DNA of 64,000 nt. Origin: Phascolarctos cinereus. Its lineage: Eukaryota > Chordata > Mammalia > Diprotodontia > Phascolarctidae. Within the stretch, counting starts at the first letter, position 1, and the number at the start of each line of letters is the position of its first letter. The translations under genes were made by a program, and so were the position numbers. The stretch is from the NCBI RefSeq assembly GCF_002099425.1, contig NW_018344252.1:2108001-2172000 (forward strand), written 5' to 3'. Shown in pieces: positions 1-10,189 of the stretch. The notes under the pieces are model-generated. The model saw nothing but the letters and a program-made list of their open reading frames with translations. It made no database searches and was not told the origin of the DNA.

Positions 1-152
1 CTAGCTGTGTGATGCTGGGCAAATCACTTACCATCTGTCTGCCTTAATCCACTGGAGAAGGAAATGGCAAGCCACTCCAGTATCTTTGCCAAGAAAACCC
101 TGGTATGATCCATAGAGTTACAAAGAGTCAGACAGGACTGAACAACTGAACA
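1..152 (+). repeat. SINE fragment, MAR1-type (tRNA-derived with RTE-like tail)
   Basis: It starts inside the element at CTAGCTGTGTGATGCTGGGC (end of the tRNA-related part) and runs through GGAGAAGGAAATGGCAAGCC and CCAAGAAAACCC to a tail like GACTGAACAACTGAAC. The same tail appears at 47.9 kb, and in reverse at 4.6, 35.8 and 51.5 kb. The 5' part is cut off by the window edge. Confidence 0.8.
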
Positions 153-334
153 CTAACATAGAAATGAAGGGTTTGCAGCAGGGAAGAGCACTGATCAGAG
201 AATGTCCTGGGACAATGTTTACTCAATGGCGTGGTGGTGAGGACAATTCATCACAAAGGGTGGGGGATGGAGGTATGGGGACCAGTTAGTCAGCAGCACA
301 CATGGGGAACAGCAAGGCTTTGAGGGAATTAAAA

Positions 335-975
335 CAGAAAGTGGCAGTGAGAATTAACAGAACCACACTGACTCCATCTTGTGACTCAATATGGCTCTAG
401 CTTAGTTTCTATTCCATTATGGGTCTAGTTCTATTTCTGTCCTGTGAGAGAACTGTATTCACTTGTGAGAATTGGGAGAAAACCTTATTGCGTTGTTTGA
501 ACCTAGCCCTGCATGGTTGGGAAACTGGACCACCTCTCCCCGTTGCTTAGAGACCCTTAACCAAGAACCAACATTATGCTGATTAGAAACTCAGTCAAAT
601 CCAAAGATTGATGCAAGAGGTTTTCTCACAATTACATAACTCAAGCGCCACATGTCTTATCTGAAAACTGGCCCTGTTCTGTCTGATCAGTTATTGTTTT
701 CATGTTCCTTTGCTTGAATACATACATACTTGGGGGAGGGGGAAAGTGAGACACCTCTTGTTCTGATTGCAGGCAATTGCACCTGTTTGCTCTCCCCCTC
801 CCAATTTGGACAGTTTCTAATCTTTCCTCCAATTAGAAATCAGATCACCTGGTTATCCAAGTTAATTGTTTTCTTTTAATTAGGTGGTCTTATTTGATTA
901 AATTGTTTTTAATGCATAAAGATCTGTCTCTCCCTATAGTCAGGGTCCAGTGCCCAAGCTAAGGAGACATGGTCC
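335..975 (+). repeat. Possible solo LTR of an old endogenous retrovirus (fossil)
   Basis: The stretch has features of a retroviral LTR: CACTGACTCCATCTTGTG near one end, and an ATAAAGATCTGTCTCTCCC block followed by GTCCAGTGCCCAAGCTAAGG near the other, resembling a polyadenylation signal with R and U5. No internal retroviral coding sequence lies beside it, so it would be a solo LTR in an MSR1 intron. Ends are approximate and I could not define target duplications. The call rests on memory of LTR layout. Confidence 0.35.
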
Positions 976-1080
976 TGGTTTATTATACAGTTAGTATTCA
1001 TTATGTAAGAAACTGAGAAGTTTAGAAGCTCAAACCTTTGTTTTCTCAGTCATTTCATCTTTCACCTGCCATAGCTTTAA

Positions 1081-1161
1081 TGACAGAGAGAGACAGACAG
1101 ACAGAGACACAGAGAGACAGAGACAGGGAGAGAGACTGAGAGAGAGAGAGACAAAGACGGG

Positions 1162-1232
<71 letters not shown>
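1081..1232 (+). repeat. (GA)n microsatellite with degenerate GACA units
   Basis: A purine-only strand: imperfect GAGACAGA units at 1084-1165, then a nearly pure GA run to 1232. It lies about 330 bp upstream of the MSR1 exon. Open frames through it encode only Ser/Leu repeats and are artefacts. Confidence 0.95.
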
Positions 1233-1234
<2 letters not shown>

Positions 1235-1560
1235 CTTCTTTGAAACAATGCAATCAATCCTCCTTTTCATGGAAAGCCCTCAAGTTTTTTTTTAATTCCA
1301 TTTCATTCTCATCCTGTGCTTAAAACTTATTTTGTTTATGATTCTTTAAACTGTTTTAAATTGTTAAACAGAAGGAAATTAATTGTACAATTGACCATTC
1401 TCTAATCAATCACAGTTTGCAGTTCAAAATTTGACCAGAATGAGGACATTTGCAAATTCCACATCCACATCCAAATACAAAACTAATGAATTTGGCTAAA
1501 ATAGTTACTCTTGGTATCAAATAAGTTGCAGATGTCTCATGGGGATTTTCTTTTTCACAG

Positions 1561-1755
1561 CTGCAGCTCCAATCAAAACTGTCCGACTTGTGGGTGGCAG
1601 CCAGCCCAATGAAGGCCGGGTAGAGATTTTCCACAATGGCCACTGGGGCACTGTCTGTGATGACCGTTGGGAGATGCGAAATGGATTGGTTGTGTGTAAG
1701 AGTTTGGGCTACTCTGGGGTTGAAAAGGTGCATAAGGATGCCTACTTCGGAAGTG
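1561..1755 (+). CDS. MSR1: MSR1 penultimate coding exon, first part of the SRCR domain (partial gene)
   Basis: MSR1 is a trimeric type II membrane receptor of macrophages that takes up modified LDL and microbial ligands; its C-terminal SRCR domain lies outside the cell. The frame reads [18 protein letters not shown], then [31 protein letters not shown] and AYFGSG, about 65 residues. This matches the start of the MSR1 SRCR domain better than MARCO or SCARA5 as I remember them. It carries the first two of six SRCR cysteines. The acceptor is a pyrimidine-rich tract ending in AG at 1559-1560; the donor GTAAG begins at 1756. The exon is phase 1 at both ends, so it needs one base from an upstream exon outside the window. 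A second AG at 1565-1566 could serve as an acceptor 6 nt downstream. The gene is partial here because the collagenous and coiled-coil exons lie upstream. Confidence 0.93.
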
Positions 1756-1809
1756 GTAAGCCCTTTATGGGAAATCTGTTGCAACTAAGATTAGATGGAC
1801 AGATACATA

Positions 1810-1816
1810 GACAGAC

Positions 1817-1879
<63 letters not shown>

Positions 1880-1880
1880 G

Positions 1881-1917
<37 letters not shown>

Positions 1918-1927
1918 TATAGATAGA
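1810..1927 (+). repeat. (GATA)n microsatellite
   Basis: About 25 tandem GATA units with a few interruptions, starting roughly 55 bp after the MSR1 donor splice site. A GGAT/GGGT-rich degenerate tail follows to about 1965. Likely polymorphic in length. Confidence 0.95.
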
Positions 1928-1965
1928 AGAAGATAGGATAGGATGGATGGATGGGTGGGTGGGAC

Positions 1966-3487
1966 AGCCAGCCAGATTGATAAGAGAGATGACAGTAGGT
2001 CCATAGATAGATATAGATGAATGAGTGTAACAACTGATTCTCTAGGGGGAAAAAAGTAAGCAGGACATGTTTTTCAGTTAAATCTGTGTTATTACATTTT
2101 CTCCATTATTCTCTTAAGTCTAGACACTGAACAAAACAATCAAACAAGCCCTAGATTGTGGCATTGGCCTATTTCCAAGGCATAAACGCTCACAATGAAC
2201 ATTGAACAGTCTGCTATCTGTATTTAGCACATCGCTGATTCCAACCAGCTTCGTCTTAAAGGAGAATAGTTCTTCCTGATTGACAGAAGCCAGATAGGGA
2301 GGATGGAGAGGTCTCCTCCTCCTGCTTAATCCCCTGAAAAAAACAGAAAAACTCTTGGATGTTTCCTGTGTGGCTTTTCTGCCTCTTCATATCTGAGCAG
2401 TGAGTCCATTTAATTCTATTTAATGTAAGATTTCCCACCATGGAGAGCTCTCCACTTGACAAATACATGAACAGCATTCAAAAAACACTGAGTCCTGGCA
2501 TTCACAACAGGGGCAGCAGAGGGGATTACGTGGCACCCATCTTTGTTTCTATGGCCACGTACATTGTTATCTGCTCCCACTCCTCCCTGGATTAAAAGAG
2601 GTTTGGCTGGAGTCACTGCAGTTTCATGCCATATCTTTTTCTCATTTTTATTTTTTTCTTCTAGCTTTGTATTCTTTTTTAATCTGTTCTTTAACAACAG
2701 TGATCTGGCTTCTGATTACTAGTGGACTGATGGCTGATTCAGGGCTGACTGCCGCTTCAGTAATAAGGTGTTAAAGTTGAGGGTTAAAGTATAATTAACT
2801 TCTGTGCCTGGGTGTGTGTTTGTGGGTACGTTATAATATTGTGCTGGATGTGTCCTGAATCTTCTTGAGGACAGTATGTGCCATGTTTCAGCATAAGACT
2901 TCTCCATGCTCTCTCTGTTCCAGCCTCTCTCATTCCTTACTTCCTGATTCACTGTTTTCCAACATTTTTTTCATCATCCTTGCCTTCTGCCTTTGAGTTA
3001 CAGTCCCTGGGTATCAGATTAAATTCTGACTTAATTTAGTTTACAGAAGGAAGTGGCTGGTTTTCCAAAGCCATATTCCACAGCAAGCTACATCTTTACT
3101 GTCACACAAGTGGCTGAAAGATGGCGAAAACACAAGATTGAATTGGGCTTTTGGATCATTGAGTATAAAAAACCATTTGGTAGAGAAAACCATTGGCATA
3201 AAGACTTTGCCCAACAAGGTGTTTCCCTTCCAGATAGAACATTCAACAAAGTTCTTTGAAAGATAAAACAACAGAAATAATCTTGTTTGTTGCCCTCCCC
3301 CTTCCCAATGTTTGACATCAGACAAGGCATAAAACTGGGGGATAGTGTTTGCCAGCCATGTTTGCCACAGTTAAGAAGGAAATCCAAGGCAGTGCAAGTC
3401 AAGGAGGGATTATCCATGGAGGATGAGGTCCTTTAGGTGATCCTCTGTGGATGGCATTGAACCCCGAAACATGGCAGAGCCTCCTCA
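1966..3487. other. MSR1 intron, no assignable feature
   Basis: No exon, RNA gene or repeat family that I recognise. Short open frames on both strands have no family signature and no usable splice context. Confidence 0.5.
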
Positions 3488-4480
3488 ATGAGTCAGCCAG
3501 CCAAACAGCATTTGTTGAGGGCTTACTGTTGACTGACAACCACACAAAGCACTGGGGATACAAAGAAAAGGCAAAAGACAGCAGCTGCCCTCAGGCAGCT
3601 CATAGTCTAATGGCAAGGCAACATGTAAACAATTATGTATAAACAATGTATGAACAGGATAAACTGAAGGTTGTCTCAGAAAAAATGCAGTGAGATGAAG
3701 GAGGGCAGGGAAAAGCTTGTTGCAGAAAGTGGAACTTTAGCTGGGCCTTGGAGGAAGCCAGGGAAGTCAGGAAATGGAAATGAGGAGAGAGAACATTCCA
3801 GGCATGGGGCATGGCTCCTTAAAAGGCACAGAACTGAATGATGGAATGCTGTGTTCTAGGAACAACAAAAGGCCAATCTCACTGGATCAAAGAGTACACA
3901 CATGGAGCAAGGTGTCAGAAGACTGCAAAAGAGGAGAGGCCAAGTTATGAAGGGCTTAAAAGAGAAATGAAGGAATTTATGATATTTGATCCTGGAAGTG
4001 AGAGAGTCACTAGAGTTTATTGAATGAGGATGGGGTGTGTGAAATAGTCAAAATTGTGCTTTAGGGAGATCGCTTTGACAGATGAATGGAGATTGAACTG
4101 GAGAGGGAAGAGAATTGAGGCAGGCAGACCCACCAGCATTTATTGCAATAGTCCAGGTATGAGGTGATCAGGTCCTATACCACCATGGGGGCACCAGAGG
4201 AGAAGAGGGAGTATTTATGAGAAAAATTTTGAAGGTAAAGATAACATGGCCTAACAACTGATTTGCTTTGGGGTTAGGAGAGAGGGAGGCATGAGACAGA
4301 GGGAGGAGTTGGGCAAGGCAAGCCCTAAGAAGCTGTGAGTGGACAGAAAAGGAACTGGGAAGGGAAGGAATGAGGAAGGCTGGGGAAATCCTGGCCTGTT
4401 TGCCAAAGCATGACCCTAATGGAGGGATGTAGCAGCCAAGGGATTCCCTATCCTTGAAAAGAGACTCAGCCAAGCAAAGT
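3488..4480 (-). repeat. CR1/L2-clade LINE remnant (L3-like), antisense
   Basis: Read on + it begins with the element's 3' end (CATTTGTTGAGGGCTTACTG, GCACTGGGGATACAAAGAAA, CCTCAGGCAGCTCATAG) and continues with GGAGGAAGCCAGGGAAGTCA, ACATTCCAGGCATGGGGCA and CAATAGTCCAGGTATGAGG. The same order of blocks occurs at 5.9, 21.8-23.3 and 60.9-61.8 kb, where reverse transcriptase remnants can be read on the minus strand. This copy is too decayed for a long frame. Confidence 0.75.
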
Positions 4481-4612
4481 CACCCCGAAGAAATTTAAGG
4501 ATGAAAATTCATGAAATAGTCACATGAACATTTGATTTTCTTCACTTGTGAAATGGGAAAATTAGAGGGCTAATTGATATAATTAATGTATTTAAGTACC
4601 ATGCACATAAAT

Positions 4613-4864
4613 GTGTTGTTCAGTCCTATCAGTTGCATCTAACTCTTCGTGACCCAGCTTGAGGTTTTCTTGGCAAAGATACTGGAGTGGTTTGTCATTT
4701 CCTTTTCCAATTCATTTTTACAGATGAGGAAACGGAGGCAAACAGGGTTGAATGTGCCCAGGGTCACACAGCTAATAAGAGTCTGAGGCCACATTTGAAC
4801 TCAGGGAGATAAGTCTTCCTGAATCCAGGCCCAGTGCTCTAGACACTGTGACATCTAGCTGCCT
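4613..4864 (-). repeat. SINE, MAR1-type, nearly full length, antisense
   Basis: It begins with TGTTGTTCAGTCCTATCAG (the RTE-like tail reversed), passes through TTTTCTTGGCAAAGATACTG and GAGGAAACGGAGGCAAACAG, and ends with the reversed tRNA-like head CTAGACACTGTGACATCTAG CTGCC. Confidence 0.88.
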
Positions 4865-4914
4865 TTTACATAAGTGGTAGCAATTTTTATTATCATGATT
4901 ATTATTATCATGAC

Positions 4915-5220
4915 CCCAAACTCCTTGAAGCAGCTCACCTTTTTAAGACAAAGATCCTTCCAGTGTTATTGCATGGCTTTGAGTCAGGGAATACTATAGA
5001 ATCCAAAAAAATCAAGTTTCATTCCAAGGACAATGGAGAGGAATATGGTGGGCATGGAGAGTCTAAAACACATTTCAAACGAGAACATTTGACAAAGTTG
5101 TATAAGGGATGTCAGCAAAGAAATGCATAAGTGAAAAGGAAGAGGGCTCAATCACACAGTGATAGCTAGGGGTAACCAGAAGATAGCATTATTGGTAACC
5201 TTCCCCCTCCCCATGTCAAG
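4915..5220 (+). repeat. RTE-clade LINE remnant (C-terminal coding end)
   Basis: Scattered frames read LPVLLHGFES and then MERNMVGMESL, matching the conserved RTE/BovB block of the form PV(M/L)LYG.E.W followed by RAMER.M.GI. No single frame is open through it. RTE elements are thought to supply the machinery for SINEs with the MAR1-type tail, one of which sits immediately upstream. The 3' boundary is uncertain. Confidence 0.5.
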
Positions 5221-5936
5221 AGAAATCAAGGAAGACCTCAGTATGTTGGGTGACTTCTCTGTTGTGAACTCATGCCTAGCTTGAGCTCTGTCTGCATGGT
5301 TTGAAGAAACACTCATGTCAAAGAGATTTATATATTTGAGTCTCATTGGGCCCTGATGGTGACCCTGGGCTCTCAAGGGCTAGATTAATAGAGGAAAAGC
5401 TCTAGCAGGTCCTGCCAGTGGAAAAATGGTTCAATTACTGCTCCAGAGGTGGATAGCATGCCTGTAGCCTGAGGACCTGCCCAGCCACGAACAAAGAAAC
5501 TTCACCACGTGGCTAGCTACCAGGGACAAAGAAAGGTCTGACCATTTTACTCATGAAATTGTTGACAAAGATGAGGAGAGACAGCCCCTGGGGTTCAAAC
5601 AAAGATCATTGGAAATATGCAAATAAGAAGTAGTGTTCTAAGCTCAGAGCTGCTTCCAGTGGGTTGCTGTGCATAATTAAACAAGCTCAAGGCATAGATT
5701 CAAGAATAACAAATAGACTGAAATGGGCAGTGAAATCCTGAGTTGAATAAATGAACCAGACTGCCAACTCAGTGATTTGCAAGGCCTGTTCTTCCTGCTT
5801 AGGGATTATCCACCACCCTGGGGCCTGCTCCAGATTGTTTCTTGGCTTGAAATGGATGACGTTCAAGGTGGAGGAATGGCATTTCACTTGGGGGCAGACA
5901 TTTTCCTCGGGAATATTGAACTTTGGACTAAAATGT
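5221..5936. other. MSR1 intron, nothing assignable
   Basis: Mixed-composition intronic DNA. I see no repeat family or coding signal. Confidence 0.5.
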
Positions 5937-6208
5937 TAGTCAACAAGTATTTATTCAGCGTCAGCCACTGTGCTAGGTGCTAGGGATAAAAAAAAAAACA
6001 AGCCCAGAGACAGTCCCTGGCCTCAAGGAGCTCACAGTTTAATCCTACAGATAGCATGCAAACAATCGTGTACAGATGAGACACACAGAATAAATTGGAG
6101 GTCATCAGTAAAGGGAAGGCATTTGCACTTGGGGGAGCAGACAAAGGCTTTCTATAGAAGGTGGGATTTTAGGTGGGACTTGAAGGAAGAAATGGGAGGT
6201 CCCAGGAT
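5937..6208 (-). repeat. CR1/L2-clade LINE 3' end (L3-like), antisense
   Basis: The blocks CAACAAGTATTTATTCAGCG, CTGTGCTAGGTGCTAGGGAT, CTCAAGGAGCTCACAGTTTA and GGTGGGATTTTAGGTGGGAC occur in the same order as in the copies at 3.5 and 21.8 kb. Only the 3' untranslated end is present. Confidence 0.75.
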
Positions 6209-6945
6209 TACTTTTGGGTTCTAAATAGACATTGGTCTGGTTACATCCACCTCAGCCCGGTTCCCCAGCAGCTAAAATCATGGAAATGGAAGCCCTCCTT
6301 CCTCCCATTCCTCCAAGTCTGAGAGTTGATTCAGGCACATCTTTAAACAAAATGAGAATTTTGCTTCTTGGTTTTCAGAACCTCAAAGGGTTCTGCTGGT
6401 CCAGGAAAGCTGTTACAATGGAGAGAGAACAAAGCTGCATGTAAAGGTTTAGGTGCAAGACCACATACTACATTCCTCCTGCACCTCCTATTTGCTGCTG
6501 CCTGTGGACAATATGAAGATTCTAATGAGTCCAAAACTGACCCTAATTTACCAGGCATACAGGAGCAAAGACAAAGATGACGCCACAAGACTCCTTCTGG
6601 ATGGAGTCTACACCATCTCTGAGCTCATACACACCCAACAAATCGTGGATTCTGTCAGGACAAATCTTGCAATAATTTGGCACATTCTCATATAAGATGA
6701 TGACCAAGATGAGGGCAGTGGATCAGCTGGATGGTCTGGTGAATTGGTCTGACCCTGATCTGAGCCTTCCCAGCTCATTCTGTGCCTTTTCCATTTGGAA
6801 TCTTCCCACGGCCTCCATATTCAGTGAATGGTCAAGTATCCTTAATTGTACCCCCATATCATCTCTTGGGTTTGGCCCCTTCTCTTGATTCACACATTGC
6901 CACTCCAATTTGTGTCATGGTCACCTCTCCCCTAAAATATTAGAA
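6209..6945. other. MSR1 intron; unassigned, with a short unrecognised open frame
   Basis: No repeat recognised. A plus-strand frame at 6453-6695 reads SKDKDDATRLLLDGVYTISE and LIHTQQIVDSVRTNL; its composition is protein-like but I know no family for it. Its start has no Kozak or splice support, so it may be a pseudogene scrap or chance. Confidence 0.35.
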
Positions 6946-7490
6946 TAGCCTCTCCATTGGTCATCCTGATTCCAGGCTCCCCCTTTTTCCAAGGATCTTC
7001 CATGTAGCCGCCAAACAGGTCTCCTCAAGGCTCATGTAATTCTGCTCAAGAAGCTACAGTGAGTCCCTGTTGCCTTTAGGATCCAGTATAAGCTTTTCCA
7101 TTTAGTATTAAGCTTTTCATGACCTGGTTCCAGGTGAGTTGTGCTGGATTCTTCCCCATTACTCCCTCCATACCATGTGACCTATTTATTCTTTGCCAAG
7201 CTTGGAAATCCAACTCTTGCTGCCATGTTTTTGCCTGACTTGCTCCATATCCCCACTTCTGAAACTAGAATCACTAGCTTCCTTTCAGTCTCAGATTGAG
7301 TGAACCTCCTGTTCAAAGCCATTCCTGATCCCACCAGGTGAAGAGCCCCTTCACCCCTCTGTTATATCTATGTGTATACACCTTGTAGCCCCTAGGACAC
7401 TACAACACTCCTTGTGAGCAAGGGTCATTTCATTTCTGTCTTTGTATCCCTGGCACCAGCACAGGGCTTGGGAGAGAGGAAATGTATTGT
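6946..7490 (+). repeat. L2 LINE, 3' part
   Basis: Contains the L2 C-terminal and 3' pattern: AGTGAGTCCCTGTTGCCTTTAG, TTCATGACCTGGTTCCAG, a decayed 'cattcctgatccc' block, and the end TTTGTATCCCTGGCACCAGC followed by ACAGGGCTTGG. Old and diverged. Confidence 0.7.
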
Positions 7491-7724
7491 TAGGTGAGTG
7501 CAAGGGCAAATATGCTGGTAACACCAGATTTTATGAACAGCTAGGTAGGAAGGGTATCCATGCAATGAGATTGGTAAAGCTGTGGAAAATAGAGATAAAG
7601 AGAAGGTAGGTAATTAAAACATGTGGTTGGGGCTTTCCTGAAACATTGGTATAGAGAAGCAATCAGGACAGCCAGATCCCAGGGCGGGAGTTTTTTCAGG
7701 GCAGCAATGTGGTAGATGAGGTTG

Positions 7725-8017
7725 TAGAAGAATGGCTGGACAAGTTGTGGTATATGATTGTGATGGATACTACTGTGTTATAAAAAGTGACAAGCTCGAT
7801 GATCCTAGAAAAGCATGGAGAAACTTGCATGAAATAGAGTGAAATGAGCAGAACCAAGAGAATGCTGTATAGAGTAACAACAATATTGTTTTAAGAATGA
7901 CTTTGAGTGGATAAGTTGTTTTGACTGTTCTAAATACCCAAATTAACTATAAAGTATATATGAAGAGAGACTATATCCAGAGAAAGAACTAATAAATAGA
8001 AGTATGCATAGAACAAC

Positions 8018-8077
<60 letters not shown>

Positions 8078-8330
8078 TTTGTATCTAATAATCTCTAGGG
8101 CAGGAGGGGGAGAAAAAAAGGAAAAAAAACAAAAAGAAAAAAATTATATGATAACTTTATTATATACTTAAAAGGAATAGGAAGTTATACATAATAGATT
8201 TGTAGTTTCATGTACAATCATCTTTTTTTCCCCTATTATACTATGTCATGGAAATGCTTGTTTTATCTCAAGTTCAAAATAAAATAAAACCTAAAATTAA
8301 AAAAGAAAACAAAAAAATAGGATTAAGTGC
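7725..8330 (+). repeat. L1 3' end (ORF2 C-terminus and 3' UTR)
   Basis: It starts in the ORF2 C-terminal block corresponding to LWYM..MEYY (GAATGGCTGGACAAGTTGTG then TATATGATTGTGATGGATAC). It includes the 'gtgaaatgagcagaaccaagagaatg' block also present at 14.08 kb, then an AC microsatellite and an A-rich tail. The 3' UTR differs from the copy ending at 14.5 kb, so it is a different L1 subfamily. Confidence 0.8.
8020..8074 (+). repeat. (AC)n microsatellite in an L1 3' UTR
   Basis: About 27 uninterrupted AC units inside the L1 3' end. Confidence 0.97.
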
Positions 8331-8892
8331 TATATATGCAATTTTGTAATTCTGAAATTGACAAATGAATAAGCTTAAAATGATCACAAAAGAGGATATG
8401 TTGAAAATTTGAGAAGTAATAGATAAACTGAAAACAAAGAGAATATAGAACTAATAAAAATTACAAGTTTGTTCTTTGAAAAGACTGAAAAACTGATAAA
8501 GTCATTAGATAATCTAATTAAAAGGGAAAAAATCAAATTACCAAAAACAATTTAAATAGACAAAGAAAATCACAACAGAGATGAAAGAAAATAACTATCA
8601 GAAGCTAAAATTCACAAAAAAAGATTTTAAAAGAAATACAGGGATATGTATAAAGTATAAAATGCCCATTAACAGAATATGAAATATGAAATATTAGAAC
8701 TGCCAAATTTCATAAAAAGAAATCCTATTAGTTGTAAAGGAATTATAAAAGGGAAGAGGAAACACTCTGGCCCAGAAGGGTTTACATGTTAATTATATCA
8801 AAGTTTTAGAAAATAATTAGTGGCTATACTACACAAATTGTGCCTAAAATTAAAAAAAAATTCTACCAAATTTGTTTTGTGAGATAAACATA

Positions 8893-9213
8893 CAGTTATC
8901 TCTTCCATATCACAGGGGTTTGGGGTGTGGCACCCCCATGATCTGGAATACTTTTTGGCCTTCCCTTCATACCACAGAAGTCTGAATTAGTATGGTGTTA
9001 AAAGATAAAATATGTTGATATTATATAATAATAATGCTGTACCTATATTTTATGCATTTCTCAGTTTCTAAACTTTTTTTGTCATCTGCTGGCTTTTGCG
9101 TATTATCTGCCACTTCTGCAGAACTCCCCCAAGACCCCCTTTTAATTTCTTATGCCAACCTGCAATATATAGAAACAGTGATGGGGAAAGTAGAGATGTG
9201 GAAGGCATAACTG
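8893..9213. mobile_element. Tigger-like (Tc1/mariner) non-autonomous DNA transposon, 321 bp
   Basis: The ends are CAGTTAT...ATAACTG, flanked by TA at 8891-8892 and 9214-9215. The inverted ends extend to about 19 bp with three mismatches (CAGTTATCTCTTCCATATC against CAGTTATGCCTTCCACATC). A start of CAGTT plus a GGGGTTTGGGG...CACCCCC stem near the end resembles Tigger/pogo elements. No transposase frame is present. It sits in an L1 ORF2 remnant whose homology resumes on the far side. Confidence 0.75.
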
Positions 9214-9235
9214 TAGTTCTAATACCTCAGCACCT

Positions 9236-9605
9236 GGGGCCTCCCCACCGAGAAGCCTCCAATTACTTTCTCAACCTAGACTAGCCTTGTGTCTCTGGCT
9301 CCCCCTTGGTAACTTCCTTCTGGGGCCTTCATGTCGTGAATGGGGTCCAGGCTGGCATGCTTTCATTCTCCTTCTCATCCTGTTCCAGACTTCCAGACTT
9401 TAAAAACATAGCCATATAGCTTTATTGGCACTCCCACTCCACCTTTCAGCTCCCTTTTGTATATTGTCTTCCTCATTACATTGTAACCTTCTTGAAAACA
9501 AGGACTGTTTCTCTTTTTGCCTGTTTTTGTATCCCCAGCACTTAGCACAATGCCTGACGTGTAATGAGCACTTAATACATACTTATTTCCTTTCTTCCTT
9601 CTCAA
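9236..9605 (+). repeat. L2-tailed insertion within the L1 remnant
   Basis: The right half ends like L2: TTGTATCCCCAGCACTTAGC, ACAATGCCTGACGTGTAATG, AGCACTTAATACATACTT. The left half (9240-9430) is not recognised and could be L2 body or an L2-mobilised SINE. Similar bases flank it on both sides (CTCAGCACCTGGGG and CTCAACCTGGGA), a possible decayed target duplication. Confidence 0.55.
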
Positions 9606-9639
9606 CCTGGGAAAGATAAGGCAAAGAGAGATAACTATA

Positions 9640-9936
9640 GATTGACATTGCTAATGAATATTGATTCCAAAATTTAAAATAAAATCCTGACCACCTCCCC
9701 CCCAACTACATTAACATACCTAATTATTCGCTATACTTGAGTATCTACCAAAAATGCAAGAATATTTTAGTATTAAGGAAACAATTATCATAATTAATCA
9801 TAATAGAAAACAATACCCCAGATTGCATGAATATATCAATTTATACAAAAAAAGACCTTTGATAACAGGCAAAATTCATCTCTATGTTGTCATGATTTTA
9901 TTTTAAATTTTGGAATCAATATTCATTAGCAATATT
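9640..9936. repeat. Inverted repeat (37 bp perfect arms) at the end of the L1 remnant
   Basis: The 37 bases at 9650-9686 reappear exactly, reverse-complemented, at 9894-9930. The match extends outward about 10 more bases with three mismatches. The left arm is L1 ORF2 in place; the right arm is an inverted second copy of the same bases. The loop is 207 bp. Confidence 0.9.
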
Positions 9937-10060
9937 GATCTTTTTTGAACCCCATTGAGTTGTATTTCCCATGTCTCCCTTCCTGAGTTCAGGTAAGTAC
10001 GTCCTCAAATGATTGAGTCTTTATGAAGAGAAGAAGAAACGGAGATGGAAGATCATAGGA

Positions 10061-10109
10061 TTTCTCTGTCTCTCTGTCTCTGTATTTCTATTTCTGTCTC
10101 TTTTCTCTG

Positions 10110-10153
<44 letters not shown>

Positions 10154-10158
10154 TCACA

Positions 10159-10187
<29 letters not shown>
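10061..10187 (+). repeat. Compound (CT)n-(CA)n microsatellite before the last MSR1 exon
   Basis: A degenerate CTGTCTCT stretch, a near-pure CT run at about 10109-10147, then CA units at 10158-10183. It ends about 110 bp before the MSR1 acceptor, so it adds pyrimidines upstream of the splice site on the transcribed strand. Confidence 0.95.

Positions 10188-10189
<2 letters not shown>

Larger units (their letters stand above)
8331..9892 (+). repeat. L1 ORF2 remnant, split by two later insertions
   Basis: Three blocks follow the L1 ORF2 order. 8331-8892 covers the region with TTCTTTGAAAAGACTGAAAA (the conserved 'SWFFEKI.KIDKP' block). 9216-9235 continues the codons after the first insertion with GTTCTAATACCTCAGCACC. 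From about 9620 the sequence resumes with CTAATGAATATTGATTCCAA, equivalent to SLMNIDAKILNKIL. The gaps are a Tigger-like MITE (8893-9213) and an L2-tailed insertion (about 9236-9605). The reading frame is broken many times. Confidence 0.72.

Noticed and set aside
1030-1270. Long Ser/Leu open frames on the minus strand
   Set aside because: They are translations of a GA/CT microsatellite.
1410-1784. 124-codon minus-strand frame
   Set aside because: It is the antisense shadow of the MSR1 exon; the plus strand has the SRCR match and good splice sites.
1810-1927. Regularly spaced repeats that might suggest a CRISPR array
   Set aside because: Simple GATA units with no spacers, in a mammalian intron.
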